Origin: Prosopocoilus inquinatus | Lineage: Eukaryota; Arthropoda; Insecta; Coleoptera; Lucanidae | Assembly: GCA_036172665.1 (NCBI GenBank) | Contig: CM069870.1 | Coordinates: 60,698,212 to 60,762,211 of the forward strand | Length of the DNA: 64,000 nt | Reading direction: 5' to 3' | Shown here: in pieces, positions 41,747 through 53,410 of the stretch | Layout of the letters: every line of letters begins with the position of its first letter | Numbering within the stretch: the stretch's first letter is position 1 | Made by a program: the position numbers and the translations under genes | The notes under the pieces: model-generated | What the model was told of the DNA's origin: nothing | The model's input: only the letters and a program-made list of their open reading frames with translations | The model's database searches: none

Positions 41747-42718
41747 CGTATACCATGAGTTTCTTTTTTACTTTGAACATAAATACAATGTAAATATTCC
41801 CATGTTTAGTTTTATACAAAACCTAGTCCATGCGTTGCAGTTATGAAACGTAATGTGAGTCTCAAATATTTAAAAAAATACTATGAAAACATTTGATCAG
41901 CATCAGTCGTCAGGTTCGACGTTCGAAGTGGCTGGGGGAGGGGGACGTGAATCATAACACAGCTCAAAAGGTGGTCGCCAAACCTAAATCTTTGAGAAAC
42001 GCTGACGTACACGGTAACTACCCGAGAATTCCTACCCCCTTTAACTCTTTTATTTTTGATTTCAGGAAAAAATGCTTAATATAAAACTTAAAGAAACTAA
42101 TTCAAAGTTTCTCTGTGTGCTCGCAGAAAACAATTGATTCTCGGATAAGCGAGATATAAACTAAACTTAATTTTTTTTTAACAGAACAGCCTGTATGTTA
42201 CTACAATTTTCGATTTTAAATTAAATTCTACTGGGACCATGTATATATCGAAACTAATAATGTAGAAGGTGTCTATAAAATAATTATTATTTCATTTTTT
42301 TATTTTTAGATTATAAATAAATTAAAATAAAAGAAATAAAAGAGTTAAAGGGGTAGGAATTCTGGCTTGGTCACCCTGTACTAATTGTAACTTGAATATT
42401 AGGTTATTTTGCTTTAAATTCATCAATGATCGTTTGTATAAGTTTAATTAATTTTTTGATCTCGGTTAATCCGATAAACGAAACGAAATTTGTTTAGATA
42501 ATTTTTTTTTAGAGAATAAATAATTTATATTTTATTATTATTACGAAGAAAAAACTTATTCCTTATAAAAGTTTTCGCTTTCATTAAAAACTACATTAAG
42601 TAATTTTATTTATAAAATTAATTTAAATATATTCATTCCTGAATTTTTTATCATTTCTGTAGGTTTTAATGCAAGCAAAAACTTTTATAAAAAAAATAAA
42701 ATATATAAATAAACAATT
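41747..42718. other. No gene seen
   Basis: AT-rich. Element-end motifs 'cagcctgtatgtta' (42190) and 'gtcaccctgtac' (42370) occur without obvious partners. The 63-residue frame at 41893-42084 has no domain. Confidence 0.4.
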
Positions 42719-42879
42719 ATACGGGGTGTTCCAACAGTACGTTCTTGGGCTATACCTCGATGACTACGGAAGTTACAAAAAAAAAAAGTTTAAAGGCATT
42801 TTTGTTTTAAATTTTACAGTGTATCAAAACAGGGGTAACGCATGCAACTTTCTTGTTTTAAATGGCACAGCCTGTATAA
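42719..42879. mobile_element. ATACAGGGTG-like MITE, about 160 bp
   Basis: The left end 'ATACGGGGTGTTCCA' and right end 'TGGCACAGCCTGTAT' are inverted relatives, and 'ttgttttaaa' precedes the right end, as in the 28530-29039 element. The frame 42669-42890 runs across it and is not a gene. Confidence 0.5.
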
Positions 42880-44424
42880 TATCACATTGAATTTTACACA
42901 TTTTGTATAAAAACTGGCATTTGCAGCCATTATTTTATTTGTTCGTATTTTATTTATTTTTAACTGTAAAAGAAAGATTTTTGGTACAGGTGTAGTTGAT
43001 TCTTAGGGGTATCACAAGCCATTTTAAATGTATTTTTGTCGTTACAATGTGATCATGGTAATAAATAAAATATTAGAAATTTGAAAATGACAGTTAATTT
43101 TTAAATAGCAAGCCCCTTATTTTTCGATCTTAAATTATTTCTTCAATACTTTCATTTTTGTGATGCACATACCTACCTGCAATATTTCTTGAGAACCTTA
43201 CTATATTATTTATTATTATATTATTCAACTAATTTCTTTTAAAACGAATAATTGTATAAAGTGGGTGTGGAAGACAAACAAACTAATTACACTGTGTTAT
43301 AAAAGAAAAAAATCAGGTTTTACTTTTTATGTCGTATAATGTAAGTTGTAGAGTTGATCGAATAGTAAATTGCAGTACAAAGGAAAAACTCTACACACCC
43401 CAAAAAATGATGCTGTGATCAAGAAATCGCTTTTCGGTACCTGCACCCACTTAAAAAATTATAAATTCGATTTTCTTTTATTGATTTTTGATTGTAACAT
43501 TGCGTTGAAAAGAGGAAAATGAACCTTTCCAACGTAATATTTAAAAATTGGTTAAAAATGGTTCCATATATAAACATTACATAAGATGTTCAACACTTTT
43601 TTCTGCATTCAACGACAATTTACAATTTACAATTTTTCATCTTTTAATTTTTATCTAAAAGTAACTACAGTTTTGCATTCAAAAAACTCGAGATTTTTAA
43701 AATTTGTTTGTATTTGTGATCGAGATATTCAATTTTAGATAAAGTGGAGTATAAATATTAAAGACGAAGATGCAGCTATAATAATGCACTTATATTTGCC
43801 TTTAGATTCACAATTGTAAATATCAACAATGTCATAATCTCAAAAAATACTAAAAACTTAAACTAAAACTGTACTTGCATACGTATGAGGTCAGATGTAA
43901 TGAACTGCACGTTATACGCCGAGTCTCGTTACAAAAGTGAACCACTAATTTTACTTTACATTGAATTTTCGGCGTGAAATACAAAAACATACATTTTTAT
44001 AAACAATAGAAAATTTGAATAAGGCATAGTTTACCAGGGCCTGGAATCCGACATCAATAAAAAATTTAGCATTTTAGCATAATCATAACAATAATTTTTA
44101 TGAAATTTGAAGATACTTCAAAAACCGTTAAAAAACATTTAAGAGTAGAGAAGCCTCAACGATTGTTGCTTAGAAAAACGTGTTGATTTGAAATTTGTAA
44201 TAAAAAGTATAGGATTTCTTTTAAAATAAGAAAATTAATGGCAACTTCCGGCATAACCGGAACTAATTGAAGAGAGAAAGTATTTTAGTCTGAAAGATTA
44301 CTTGTTCCTAGGATGGTAAGTGTGTTAATTTTCAGAATGTTTGTATGTTTCTTTCCCCGAAAACTTTTAATAGTCCACTCAATTTGGGATACCCTGTATA
44401 ATATATTTAAAATTCAGTATTTCA
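42880..44424. other. No gene seen
   Basis: AT-rich with no supported frame. An 'ataccctgtataata' end motif lies near 44389. The apparent 135-residue frame beginning at 44313 is carried mostly by the repeat that follows. Confidence 0.45.
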
Positions 44425-44675
44425 TGGACGTCCCTGCTGAAGAAGCCCCAAATAGAGCTGAAACAGCTGTACGGAAGCTGCTCGAGGTTTTCACTGCAAT
44501 CAAAAATGATTTGCAAAAAAATTTTTTAAAACTTTCATTATGCTTTGACAGCAAGCATGGCCGCCTTGCATGGGGTAGCTTATTAAGTAGCAAACCCGCT
44601 TCAATTTGTTATCCTACTGCAATGTCAGATCAAAAAGCGATCGTCGGATGTCGCTGTTTGATGTATAGATTTTTT
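44425..44675 (+). repeat. Hammerhead-repeat copy, decayed
   Basis: Matches the 312-bp unit from within the ribozyme through its end and into the next unit's start: 'gctgctcgaggttttcactg', 'aaaaatgatttgca', 'tgctttgacagcaagcatgg', 'ccgccttgcatgggg', 'gcttcaatttg', 'cctactgcaatgtcag', 'atcaaaaagcgatcgtcgga'. The joined end-to-start order shows it was copied from a tandem or circular form. The frame 44313-44720 merely reads through it. Confidence 0.8.
44431..44485 (+). ncRNA. Hammerhead ribozyme remnant
   Basis: Core CTGAAGA (44437-44443) and GAAAC (44460-44464) are intact, and stem III ACAG/CTGT is perfect with an A at the cleavage position (44471). Stem II keeps four of five pairs. Stem I has lost its outer TCGAGC half, and its inner part pairs weakly. 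Probably inactive. Confidence 0.55.
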
Positions 44676-44817
44676 ACTCTCCGGATTATTAATGCTCATC
44701 AAATTTCGCAGCTTTGTTAAATTTAAATATAGCATCTATCTCTTAAAATAAGCGAGGTGCCCATGGTGAGGGTCAAATTTAAAGCAGCTTGTGAATCTGT
44801 TAGTACGACCGGTACGT

Positions 44818-45105
44818 ATAGAGTGATTCGGAATAAGTATCCGGTCCATTGAGAGCGTATTTGCTAAGACCATGCAAATACGAAATTGCAAAAATAAATT
44901 CGCCTTTGTTGCGATCGTATGATGTTGCTGTTTAAACTATTCAATACGAGGAGGCTGTTTGCAAAACGTACGTCTCCAACTTAATTTAGTTGGTCGAGTG
45001 CTTTTTCGCTTCTCAGGTGTATACCTATAAGTACGACTGGGTACATAATGCCCCGTTATTAAAATAAAACAATTAAATTATCTGTTTTACCATCAAATCC
45101 GATTT
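44818..45105 (+). repeat. Direct repeat, left copy
   Basis: Contains 'tagagtgattcggaataagt' (44819) and 'gtttgcaaaacgtacgtctc' (44956). Relatives occur at 45535 ('cagggtgattcataatataa') and 45432 ('agtttgcaaaacacacgttt'), in the other order. The SINE at 45125 lies between them. Probably an old duplicated element; non-coding. Confidence 0.6.
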
Positions 45106-45124
45106 ATTACAAAAGGTTATGTAA

Positions 45125-45350
45125 ACACCTGAACGGTTCAGTGGTAAGGGACAAGCCTTGCAATCGTAAGGTCGTGGGTTCGCACCCGCTCGGGATATTT
45201 CTTGGGGATCTTTGGGGAGAAAATTCGATACTGCTACCCCCAACGGCGAGGAGGTTTGGAAGTAAAAAAGTCATGGAAGACTTTACACACACAAAAATAC
45301 ACTTCCGCTCCTAAGTCCATGACTTAGGACCCCGTTGGGCAGACACCACA
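45125..45350 (+). repeat. tRNA-derived SINE
   Basis: The 5' part looks like a tRNA: the A box 'GGTTCAGTGGTAAGG' (about 45135-45149), an anticodon-arm-like 'CCTTGCAATCGTAAGG', and the B box GGTTCGCACCC (45177-45187). Acceptor ends do not pair well and the anticodon loop is off by one, so it is not a tRNA gene. It is followed by an unrelated body ('gaaaattcgatactgctacc', 'tcatggaagactttacacac') and a purine-rich 'cagaaaaaaaat' tail. RNA polymerase III promoter boxes are internal. Target duplications are not evident. Confidence 0.75.
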
Positions 45351-45421
45351 GAAAAAAAATTTGAGAAAATGCAAGAAATAAATTGGCTTCTGTTAGATCC
45401 TTTTTATATGTTAGTAAATAA

Positions 45422-45610
45422 TGACGAGGCAGTTTGCAAAACACACGTTTCCAACTTAATTTAATTGGTCCAGTGTTTTTCCAACATGCCAAGTGTACAC
45501 ATTTAAGCACGTCCGACGCGACGGTTAGATACAGGGTGATTCATAATATAAGTCCGGCACGTTAGGAGCGCATTTACGAAGGTCTACAAGTAAGAAGTTG
45601 CATTCAAAAC
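45422..45610 (+). repeat. Direct repeat, right copy
   Basis: Partner of 44818-45105. 'gtttgcaaaacacacgtttc' plus 'aacttaatttaattggtcca' matches 44956-45000, and 'atacagggtgattcat' plus 'ggagcgcatttacgaaggtc' matches 44818-44875. The minus frames 45107-45292 and 45283-45510 lie over repeats and are not genes. Confidence 0.6.
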
Positions 45611-45813
45611 ATCCTTTGATTCCGAAATGGAAACCAAAATTCATTTCTTTCGTATGCATACATAAAAATACGAAATCCGTATGAATAAATCGCGTGTTAT
45701 ACATTTTCTTCTCCGGAACAAAAGTTGTTAAATAAACAATGTTACGTCACGTTAACAATTACGCGGTACTGAGAACAAAAATGGTTAGTAACAAATAATA
45801 AACAAGTAACAAT

Positions 45814-46740
45814 ATACAGGATGTACTTTTACTGTGTGCAAATATTTAAACCTGTAATATATCACCATAAATGACAACGATTGAACTCATATGGTCTTAA
45901 CACAAATTTAATAGTTTTCGAGAAAAATGCAGTGGCAGATTTTTACTAATCCGTTTGAGAACTGCTGGCATAGCTAAAAGTGGAACGCGGCCGCCGCTTC
46001 AATTAAGACCCGCAGTCGAATTAGGCTAGGGTTAGTGCGTTACTTGATCTTGAGCACAAACGACGTAAATCAGCCGCTCCGATCAGCTGATCGGTCAAAA
46101 CGTTTAAAATTTAAATTAACTTCACTGCAAATAATTACAAGTTTAAGTATGTTTAAATTAAGATCTAGTGCAATTCAAGAAGCTGCGGTTCGTAATTGCC
46201 GAACAAATTAAAAGCGAGGTACAAACAAATTCTAATTTTTCATTCCATATTATTTTTAATAGACTTATAAAAAATTACTTTTTTTTCCATGGACCCTAAG
46301 TGCTAATACTTTCATAGCTAGCAGCGAGATTACAGTAAAAGTTTATTTACGTAAAATGGTGGAGGAAGAACATTTTTAACGCCCTTGCCTAATTGGTGCA
46401 TAAATTTTAAACTTATTCGTCGATAGTTGATATCGTAAAACGTATTACTTCGCTCAGTGAATTAAAATTTTAAATAAAATAATTGATAAACGATATCGGT
46501 GATTACTATTACGAAATGGGTTTGAATGCGGAACTCAGCGCGGTGTCGTTATGTAGGAAAGTGCTGCGACCTTACAAGTGTTTCTCTCTCGCACATATCA
46601 ACGGATCCAAACAAGTGGAACCTCCGAAATTTTTTTGGCTGTAGTACGGTAACCACCGGAAAATACTCATAGAAGGTGGCATTTCATGTACTTATACTGA
46701 GGTTTTTTTTAATTGCATACAGTAAAAGAACACCCTGTAT
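45814..46740 (-). mobile_element. ATACAGGRTGT-ended TIR element, 927 bp
   Basis: The left end 'ATACAGGATGTACTTTTACT' and inverted right end 'ATACAGGGTGTTCTTTTACT', both then GT(G/A)TGCAA, define the element. Most of it matches 12423-13228 (inverted), including 'ccagctgatcggagcggct'-like and 'atctcgctgctagctatg' words, so this is the better-preserved copy of that family and shows both ends. No transposase frame; the target duplication is unclear. Confidence 0.75.
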
Positions 46741-48363
46741 TTCAAAAACTTTAACACACTTATTTTACTATTCAAAGCTATTCAAAAGAATTAGAAATCA
46801 TAAGACAAAAAGGTTGATAAATGATAATTAATGATAATTAGAAAAGAAAATCAAAATAATTAATTCATCGTTTTTCCGTTCACAAAGAATCAGAAATTAT
46901 CTTAATTTTTTCTTTTTGACTGGAGAAACGGTCTTTAAATGACCAACAAAAAATAGTCTGAAAATTCAGGAGAACTGATAGATAACTATTTATAAATAAA
47001 GCAATGAGATTAATAACGAACTACGTAATGTTAAATGTTAATTACCTGAAAGAAAACTGCTTCCTAATGCTGTTTTCTTTCTTTTTAGTAAAGTGCAAAT
47101 AGTAAAATGGAACGTTAATTGCAACAATAAATTACTTTACGAAGCAGACCAGACGTACAAAAATGAAGGCAAAAAGTGGACGGCGAAAAATTATGAAAAT
47201 TTGTTTTCAGTTTCAATTATGCAACCTTTGCTTTTATTACTAACAGGAGGAAGAAGTGAAGATTAATAAATTTAATTAGGAAAAATAAATAACAGCACTT
47301 CTTAATGTATGTACCTAGAAAATATCGAATAAAACAATGATATCTAGTTAATGACTTACAAATGGTTGGTTATGTCAATACAAAAAAATTAGAAAATAAA
47401 TTTTCATTTAAAGTAAAAATGTTCCTTTAATTTTTGTTCGAATTCTTAATTTATTTTTAATTTTTTCGTTTAAAATCTTTTTTGTGTATTATTTTAACTT
47501 TATTATTTTCATTTTGTTTTAACTGTGACATACACCATTACTTGGATACATTTACCATGTGATATATTTACGATTCTTCACTACTGATTTTGTACGTTGT
47601 TTTTTTTTTTAATACAAAACGATATACTATTTTATCATTAAATTATTAATTCGCAAATAGTAGGTTGTAGGGCGCACTTGCTCTAATTTACCTTCGTTTA
47701 TTTAAATAGTTCCCTGAAAAATCGTACCGTACCCCCTTCATATTTTATTTGCTAAATATAGTTATTAAAAAATATTTTTTTGTATAACCCTATAAAATTT
47801 TGTTCCAGATTTTTTATCTGCACCGTATAAATTTCAACACAAAAATGCAAGGCACCCACTGAAAATAATCTAACACATTTGAATTTGGATTAGATTTAAT
47901 TTTATCCAGATCTGTTATATATTATTAGATAGACGATAGACGCGTCGTTTATTATTACATATTGATACTGTTATTATTACTTTCATTGATAAGATACACG
48001 CTGACGTGTGCAGGCATCATCAATAATTCATTGAAAACTGAATAATAAAATCAGCTGATGAAAATGGACGTCACATCGGATTTTTCTTTGAAAATGCGCA
48101 TGTTTACGTTAGATGAGGTACTATTTATAATCGAATTAATCGAATAATTTTGAGCGTTGTAAACACTTCGAGGATAATTTTAAAGCAGATTTCGTGTGCA
48201 TCGCAGCAATAACGAAGTTCTTAAACAGAAAGAAACAGAATTAGGGCTTGTCCCAGAAAATCTCTCCAGGAAGCAAATTTCGTAAAAATTAATGTTTTTT
48301 TTTTAGATTTTAGACAACAGTTTAGGTTGCGACATCGCGCAGTTAATTTTTGACCAAAACTTG
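46741..48363. other. No gene seen
   Basis: AT-rich. 48000-48130 contains two near-palindromic words. No frame, RNA gene or clear element boundary is visible. Confidence 0.45.
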
Positions 48364-49838
48364 TAGGGATGACGATTCATTAATCGATTTTTCAGTTAAA
48401 AATATCGATTAATTTTTCGATCCTTTTTTCATCTCGATCTTATTGAATCGATTTTATTTTTTACGAAATCGAATCGAAAATAATGTTCAAATTATTTCTT
48501 GGTTTGGGTTGGGGAAACGGAAAATATATTAGAAATAGACTGTCGTGTGAAAGATTGTTAAAATTGCTATATTTGAGTTTATTTAAGTTTTAAAATTACA
48601 AATTTTGTAATCTTTACAAAATATATTTTGGGTTATGGTTAGGTTATGTAGGTTCTTTTCCATTTAAATAGTACTTGATAGACTTTGTAAAATTGGTTTC
48701 GGTTTTTAATATATTTTTAATTTTGAAGATTATTTATTTATGTTAGTTATTTTAGTAGAAAAAATTAAATTTGACTTTGTGTTTAATTTTGGAGAAAATA
48801 CAGGATGGCTCACCGACAAGCTCTGCGGTATAATGCCCACATAATTTTAAGAAAAAAATTATTTATTTGATTTTTTAAACAAAATGCTGTTACTAAAATT
48901 AGAAATCAACCACACGAATCAAAAGAAAGAACTGAAACAAAAAAATAATATAATGAACGAGAAACAAAAGAATATCGACGATTTGGGAGCTTAATCCTAA
49001 TACCTTTCTGTTTAAAAAAATTTTCCTTTGTTTTAACGCTTTCTTTCGGCGGTGGTTGGCCCTGAAGCGGGTTGTTCCTGATTTTCGTTGATTTGTTTAA
49101 TTTTTTGGGTTGGACTGTGTTAACCTCGACATTAGTTGCGCTTAATTTTTGATTAAAAAAAAATAATGGACAAAGCTAGAGGACTAATAATAATACAAAA
49201 ATTATCAAAATACACAGGACGTAACGAACAAGAAACAAAAGAATATCGACGATTTGAGGGCTTAATCTTAATAATTTTTTCCTTGGGTGGAAGTTAACGT
49301 TGATCGTTAGTCCTAATTTTCATTGATTTTGTAAAAATGTCCGGCTTTCACTTTTTCTTTTTTGACTTTGAGATTGGTTGGGCTTAATTTTGATTGATTT
49401 TGATACTCGACGAAAAAATAATAGAAACTAAAGAGACGTAGAAGACTAAAAAGGCAGTTGAAATACCTACATAACATCACTGTATTTGTGAATATTTTAT
49501 ATACATTGAATTTATGTATACTTTTAATACTGTATATTGGAAAGGTGTAAAAAAGCAAGAGTCTGAACCTCTTTGTTGGAGTGAAAAACTCTAGATGCTT
49601 CGTTGTAAAACATTCACTGAAGCGGGAGGACATGATTTTGAATTTTGAGCAATTCATATATTTAAGTGAGCTTTCGTTTGGCAAAGCTTCTCAGTGAGCT
49701 AATAAATCTCACCTTGTATAAATCGATCTTGGATACATCGATACTTTCTTGCTGGATTTTTACTCGAATCGATATTTAACATACACGATCTGAATCGATT
49801 CAAAGATCGATGCTTTTGACAAAAAATCGGCATCCCTA
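48364..49838. mobile_element. hAT-like element, 1475 bp
   Basis: The left end 'TAGGGATGACGATT' and right end 'AATCGGCATCCCTA' are inverted. CGAT-rich subterminal words ('attaatcgatttttc', 'gaatcgattcaaagatcgat') occur at both ends. The flanks AAAACTTG (48356-48363) and AAACTCTG (49839-49846) agree at six of eight bases, a plausible old 8-bp duplication. No transposase; the 123-residue minus frame 49313-49684 has no domain. Same end type as 7176. Confidence 0.65.
48900..49400 (+). repeat. Tandem duplication inside the hAT-like element
   Basis: 'aacaaaagaatatcgacgat' recurs at about 48963 and 49222, each followed by 'ttg(g/a)g(a/g)gcttaatc(c/t)taata' and a T-rich tail with 'gattgatttt'. The period is about 259 bp. 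Confidence 0.75.
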
Positions 49839-49984
49839 AAACTCTGTGAGAAATTAACAACCAATTTGCTGCCTAAAGCCTCGTCCACATTATGCCCATA
49901 CAAGCCAATTGCCACCGCCCATGCAAACCACAGTGTCCACCACATAAAAATGGCATGCGACGAACGCGTCCACATCACTTTTGG

Positions 49985-50245
49985 CACCAGTGTTGCCAAC
50001 TTAGCGGATTTACCGCTAGTACTTATAAAATGTTACAAAATTCAGTTGTCAAAATTCAGTTGTTAGTAACGATGTAATTGACAAATAAAGACTTATCTAT
50101 TTCGACTAAGATATCCTACAAATTTAGAAACTATCTTAGAACGTAGGAGACTATCCTAGAAAGTTAGAAACTATCCTAGAACGTTAGAGATTATCTTACA
50201 AAATTAGAAACTATTTGAGAACATTAGAAGCTAGACAAATTAGTT
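49985..50245 (+). repeat. Dispersed repeat with CTAG minisatellite, copy 2
   Basis: Begins 'agtgttgccaacttagcgga', passes 'agttgttagtaacgatg' and 'aagatatcctacaaattt', then about six units of 'gaaactatcctagaacgtta' type (50113-50235). It is the inverse of 26881-27160 in both content and order. The frames at 49866-50077 overlap its start and are unsupported. Confidence 0.75.
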
Positions 50246-50639
50246 AGTGTAATGATTTATATTTGTATCAATGTTCAGGAGTTGGCCGAGGATTAAAAAG
50301 TCCCTGCCTCAGTTTATAAAGCAACTTTCTTCCAGATTTCCCATTTCTTCTTGCGGCTCACGATTACTATTTACAACACTACTGCCTAAGGAAACGCAGA
50401 CCAAAATTTCGACGTAAATCAACTGGCAGAGCGTGTATTAAGCATCCGATCAAAATCGGGACGGTACTATTTCATCCACACTTTATTCATGAGCAACGTT
50501 GTCATCTTGACGAATTTATCTCTAAAAGTAGCGATTTTTAACTAGTGATTGCGACCCTCTTACCATAAATGAGACATTTTATCGAACTGATTTTTTTCAT
50601 TAAATAAACTTATTGACAGTAGGTAACTAACTCATGAGG
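50246..50639. other. No gene seen
   Basis: AT-rich single stretch; nothing coding or repeated recognised. Confidence 0.4.
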
Positions 50640-50945
50640 TGTGTTGAGTAATTGCTAAATGTCAAATGATGTTGTAGTAATATGAAAGCTTTATGATTAG
50701 TTGTTAGTATATCATTTGACATTTAGCAATTACTCAACAACATTAATTGCTAAATGTCAAATGGTATAGTAACAACTAATCATAAAGCTTTATGATTGGT
50801 TGTTACTATAACATCATTTGACATTTAGCAATTATTCAACACACCTCATGAGTTAGTTGTTGTTAGTTAAAGCTTTATGACTGATTGTTGCTATAATATC
50901 ATTTGACATTTAGCAATTGCTCAACACACCTCATGAGTTAGTTGA
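50640..50945. repeat. Nested palindromic array
   Basis: The word 'tcatttgacatttagcaatt' and its inverse occur alternately at least five times, together with 'ctcaacacacctcatgagtt' (50636 inverted, 50838, 50920) and 'aaagctttatgatt' palindromes. The block is a set of hairpins arranged head to head and tail to tail, like several short foldback elements inserted or amplified next to each other. A single related word is at 26660. Non-coding. Confidence 0.85.
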
Positions 50946-51103
50946 CATGTGCAATGTTTTAAAGCTGTTGGTTGCAAAAGCTTACGCAATCTAACCTCAA
51001 TTGCAAGAATTTGTTAAATTTATTACCAAGTTAAAAATGACGGCCTACTGTACTACAAAGTCGCCTTCAAAACTATGGCAGAGTTTTTGCAATCTCACTT
51101 CAA

Positions 51104-51123
51104 ATGAAAAAAAAAAAAAAAAA
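51104..51123. repeat. Poly-A tract
   Basis: A run of about twenty A bases. No retroelement 3' end could be recognised before it. Confidence 0.7.
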
Positions 51124-51589
51124 CGTCAAGCTCGTTAGTAACTTAAACATGAGAACCTACTGTCCAGGGCCGGAGGGAGGGTAGTTGGCGCACCTATGCA
51201 AAAAATGAAAGAAATTCACGTGAATTTACACAGTCTCAAAAAAATTCTAATTCCATAGTTGCCAGATTTTCTTTTAATGTGAATATAGCTTTTCCAAATT
51301 TGTGTTCGAAAGTTAATTTTGACAAATTTTTGCTTAACTTTGATCCAGTTTAAATGATTGCTACTGGAATTAACTCGTAACTTAAAAAAATAACCATCAT
51401 AGGAAAATTTCGTATATTTGTGATTTTAGAGTCAGACAGTGTTGCTTACCAACCGTGGCGATTTATCACTTGCCGAATCGGCTACTTTTGGTAACCGTTT
51501 CGCGTACTTTTTCTACAATGGCAGGAAACTGTTGGCCAAAATGGACGAATTAATTTTCATTTACCTGCGACTGACAATTATAAAGTAAG

Positions 51590-52560
51590 GAAGTATTAAG
51601 TATCGCATTTAACCGATTTATTTTTTTTTTATTTAATTTTTGCTTGGGTTAAACTAGGAACTAACGTTGACATTAAGATTGATTGAGCTTAATTTTAACT
51701 GACTTTTTAATTTTTAACAAATTTTATATTTTTAATTTTTCTTGCAGTTTTTAATTTTTGTTTGTGTTAAACGAAGTTAGATGGATATCAGTTGAGTGGA
51801 TTAACTTTGACTTGGTTGAACTTTTAATTGATTTTATTTATTTTTTTAATGTATCCTTTTCATTATAATTGTCGTCATTTTTAATATTTTACTTGTACTA
51901 AATGAAGTTAAGTTGATATCAGTTGGCTTTCATTTTTTACTTTTTGTATTGTTTTTTGATATTTAAGCTTTTTGCTTGGGTTGAATAGAATCGAATTCAG
52001 TTGTTGGGTCGAGTTTGGTTGACCTTGACAATGGTCGAACTTCGCTGTAATCGTTTCTTAATAGGTCAATAAGTCAAAACTCTTGTTGTTGTTCGATAAA
52101 AATTGTAAATAATTAGTTTTTAAACTATAACTGGACATAACTTAAAACGTTTCACTGTCAAGGCCATTAATCCGTAGTACCGAAGCTATCAATCGATAGT
52201 GAAACGTTGAGTGCTATTTCCAGTCATAATTATGTCCGGTTAAAGTTTAAAACCCATTTATTTTTAATTTTTACATTTTTTGCTTTTAATTTTTTTGCAT
52301 TTCAAATGTTTTACTTCAATTGAATACAGTTGGGTTGGGTTCAGTTGAGTTGGGTTGACCTTGAGATTTGTTGAATTAATGTTTTAAAAATCCTACTTTT
52401 TTACCTGAGTTTTTTTTCTTAATTTTTTGTCTACTTTATTATTTTTATTTTTATTTTTTAAGCTTTGTTTTTTTTATTTTTTTTTAGGTTAAATAAAGTT
52501 GAGTTCAGTTGTTGGATCGAGTGTGGCTGACCTTGAGATTGTTCGGGCTGCGCTTTAATC
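51590..52560 (+). repeat. Low-complexity 'gttga/tttaatttt' stretch
   Basis: Recurring phrases such as 'gttgaccttgagattgttga', 'aaatgaagttaagttgatat' and 'ttttttaatttttgcttggg' on a T-rich background, similar to words in 49030-49400. It looks like slippage-expanded sequence inside the element. Confidence 0.6.
52118..52252 (+). repeat. Hairpin repeat with 'gaaacgttgag' motif
   Basis: Inverted arms 'TTTTAAACTATAACTGGACA' and 'TTTTAAACTTTAACCGGACA' enclose 'ccgaagctatcaatcgatag' then 'tgaaacgttgagtg'. Related to 7826-7947 and 58434-58509. The hammerhead-like first core strand is degenerate here ('taccgaa'). Confidence 0.6.
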
Positions 52561-52647
52561 GTTTTTTAATTAACGTATTTTGGCGCACCTCTTACATCGG
52601 CGCCCTCATGCCTTGCTTACCTTGCTTATCGCCTGCTGTCGGCCCTG

Positions 52648-53211
52648 GACGCCGTTTACCAACAAAATTAAAAATTTGACGCACACTCGCAAAGAGTTTG
52701 AACGTTTAGCTTCAATAAAATCATTAGAAATAGACAATAATTCGCTAAAATTTTCATCAGAAGCAAATGCCAAATTATCAAGTTTTATTTTGACTTTGTC
52801 GAAGTTACAGAGTGATTATCAATTTCTGAGATTTACTTCTTAGATTGGCAACACTTTTCAATCTTTAGGTTATGTCCTCAGTATTCCCAATCTACTAACT
52901 TTGCTTCAATAACAAGTTATTATTAAATTAAAAAGCCGTAGGTATTACAAAGATACAAGGACAATTGCTTCTAAGGCTGTGCTAAGGTTGTTCACTGAAG
53001 GTTTAAACTACGTTTAACGTTAACTAGAATTTCATCAGACAGTGATTAAGATGTAAAAAGGTAGTTTAACTATGAAAGAATACTGTGATTTTATACATAG
53101 CCAGCAGTCAATAATTGTTGGTTTAATGGGAGACTGAGCAATGCACCCTAAGATAATAAATCAAAGATTAAAAATAACTAAGAGGTGTCGATTGCTTACC
53201 ATTGGTAAAAA
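52648..53211. other. No gene seen
   Basis: Mostly AT-rich; the 87-residue frame 52580-52843 starts inside the preceding element end and has no domain. 52960-53010 contains words like those of the Harbinger-like MITEs but no clear ends. Confidence 0.35.
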
Positions 53212-53331
53212 AAATTTAAGCCAGGATTAAATTTAAACCTAATTTAGAATGTCACACAAAATCCTATACATCATCAAGTCTATCGCATTCTCACTTAGGA
53301 TTAAATTTAATCCCGGCTTAAATCTTTTAGG
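53212..53331. mobile_element. Hairpin MITE, about 120 bp
   Basis: Arms 'AATTTAAGCCAGGATTAAAT' and inverted 'GATTTAAGCCGGGATTAAAT' are near-perfect for about 30 bp. It shares 'aatttaatcc' words with the element at 53647. No certain duplication. Confidence 0.65.
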
Positions 53332-53410
53332 CGCAACCTAACCTAAAATATGTCGATGGAGTTAATCTTGAATTAAGTTTATTCAACATCGATGAATACC
53401 ACAACCCTTA

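Larger units (their letters stand above)
51165..52647. mobile_element. CAGGGCCGG-ended TIR element, 1.48 kb
   Basis: The left end 'CAGGGCCGGAGGGAGGGTAG' with 'ttggcgcacct' and the right inverse 'CAGGGCCGACAGCAGGCGAT' with 'aggtgcgcca' match at the tips and at the internal 'ggcgcacct' word, an arrangement typical of hAT-type ends. No matching 8-bp flanks are visible. The interior is mainly low-complexity 'gttgggttgagttgggttga' and T-rich words plus the hairpin at 52118. No transposase. Confidence 0.6.

Noticed and set aside
44313..44720. 135-residue plus-strand frame
   Set aside because: Most of it lies over the dispersed ribozyme-repeat copy; no protein domain.
45125..45195. A functional tRNA gene
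   Set aside because: A and B boxes are present, but the acceptor arms do not pair and the anticodon loop length is wrong; the attached body fits a SINE.
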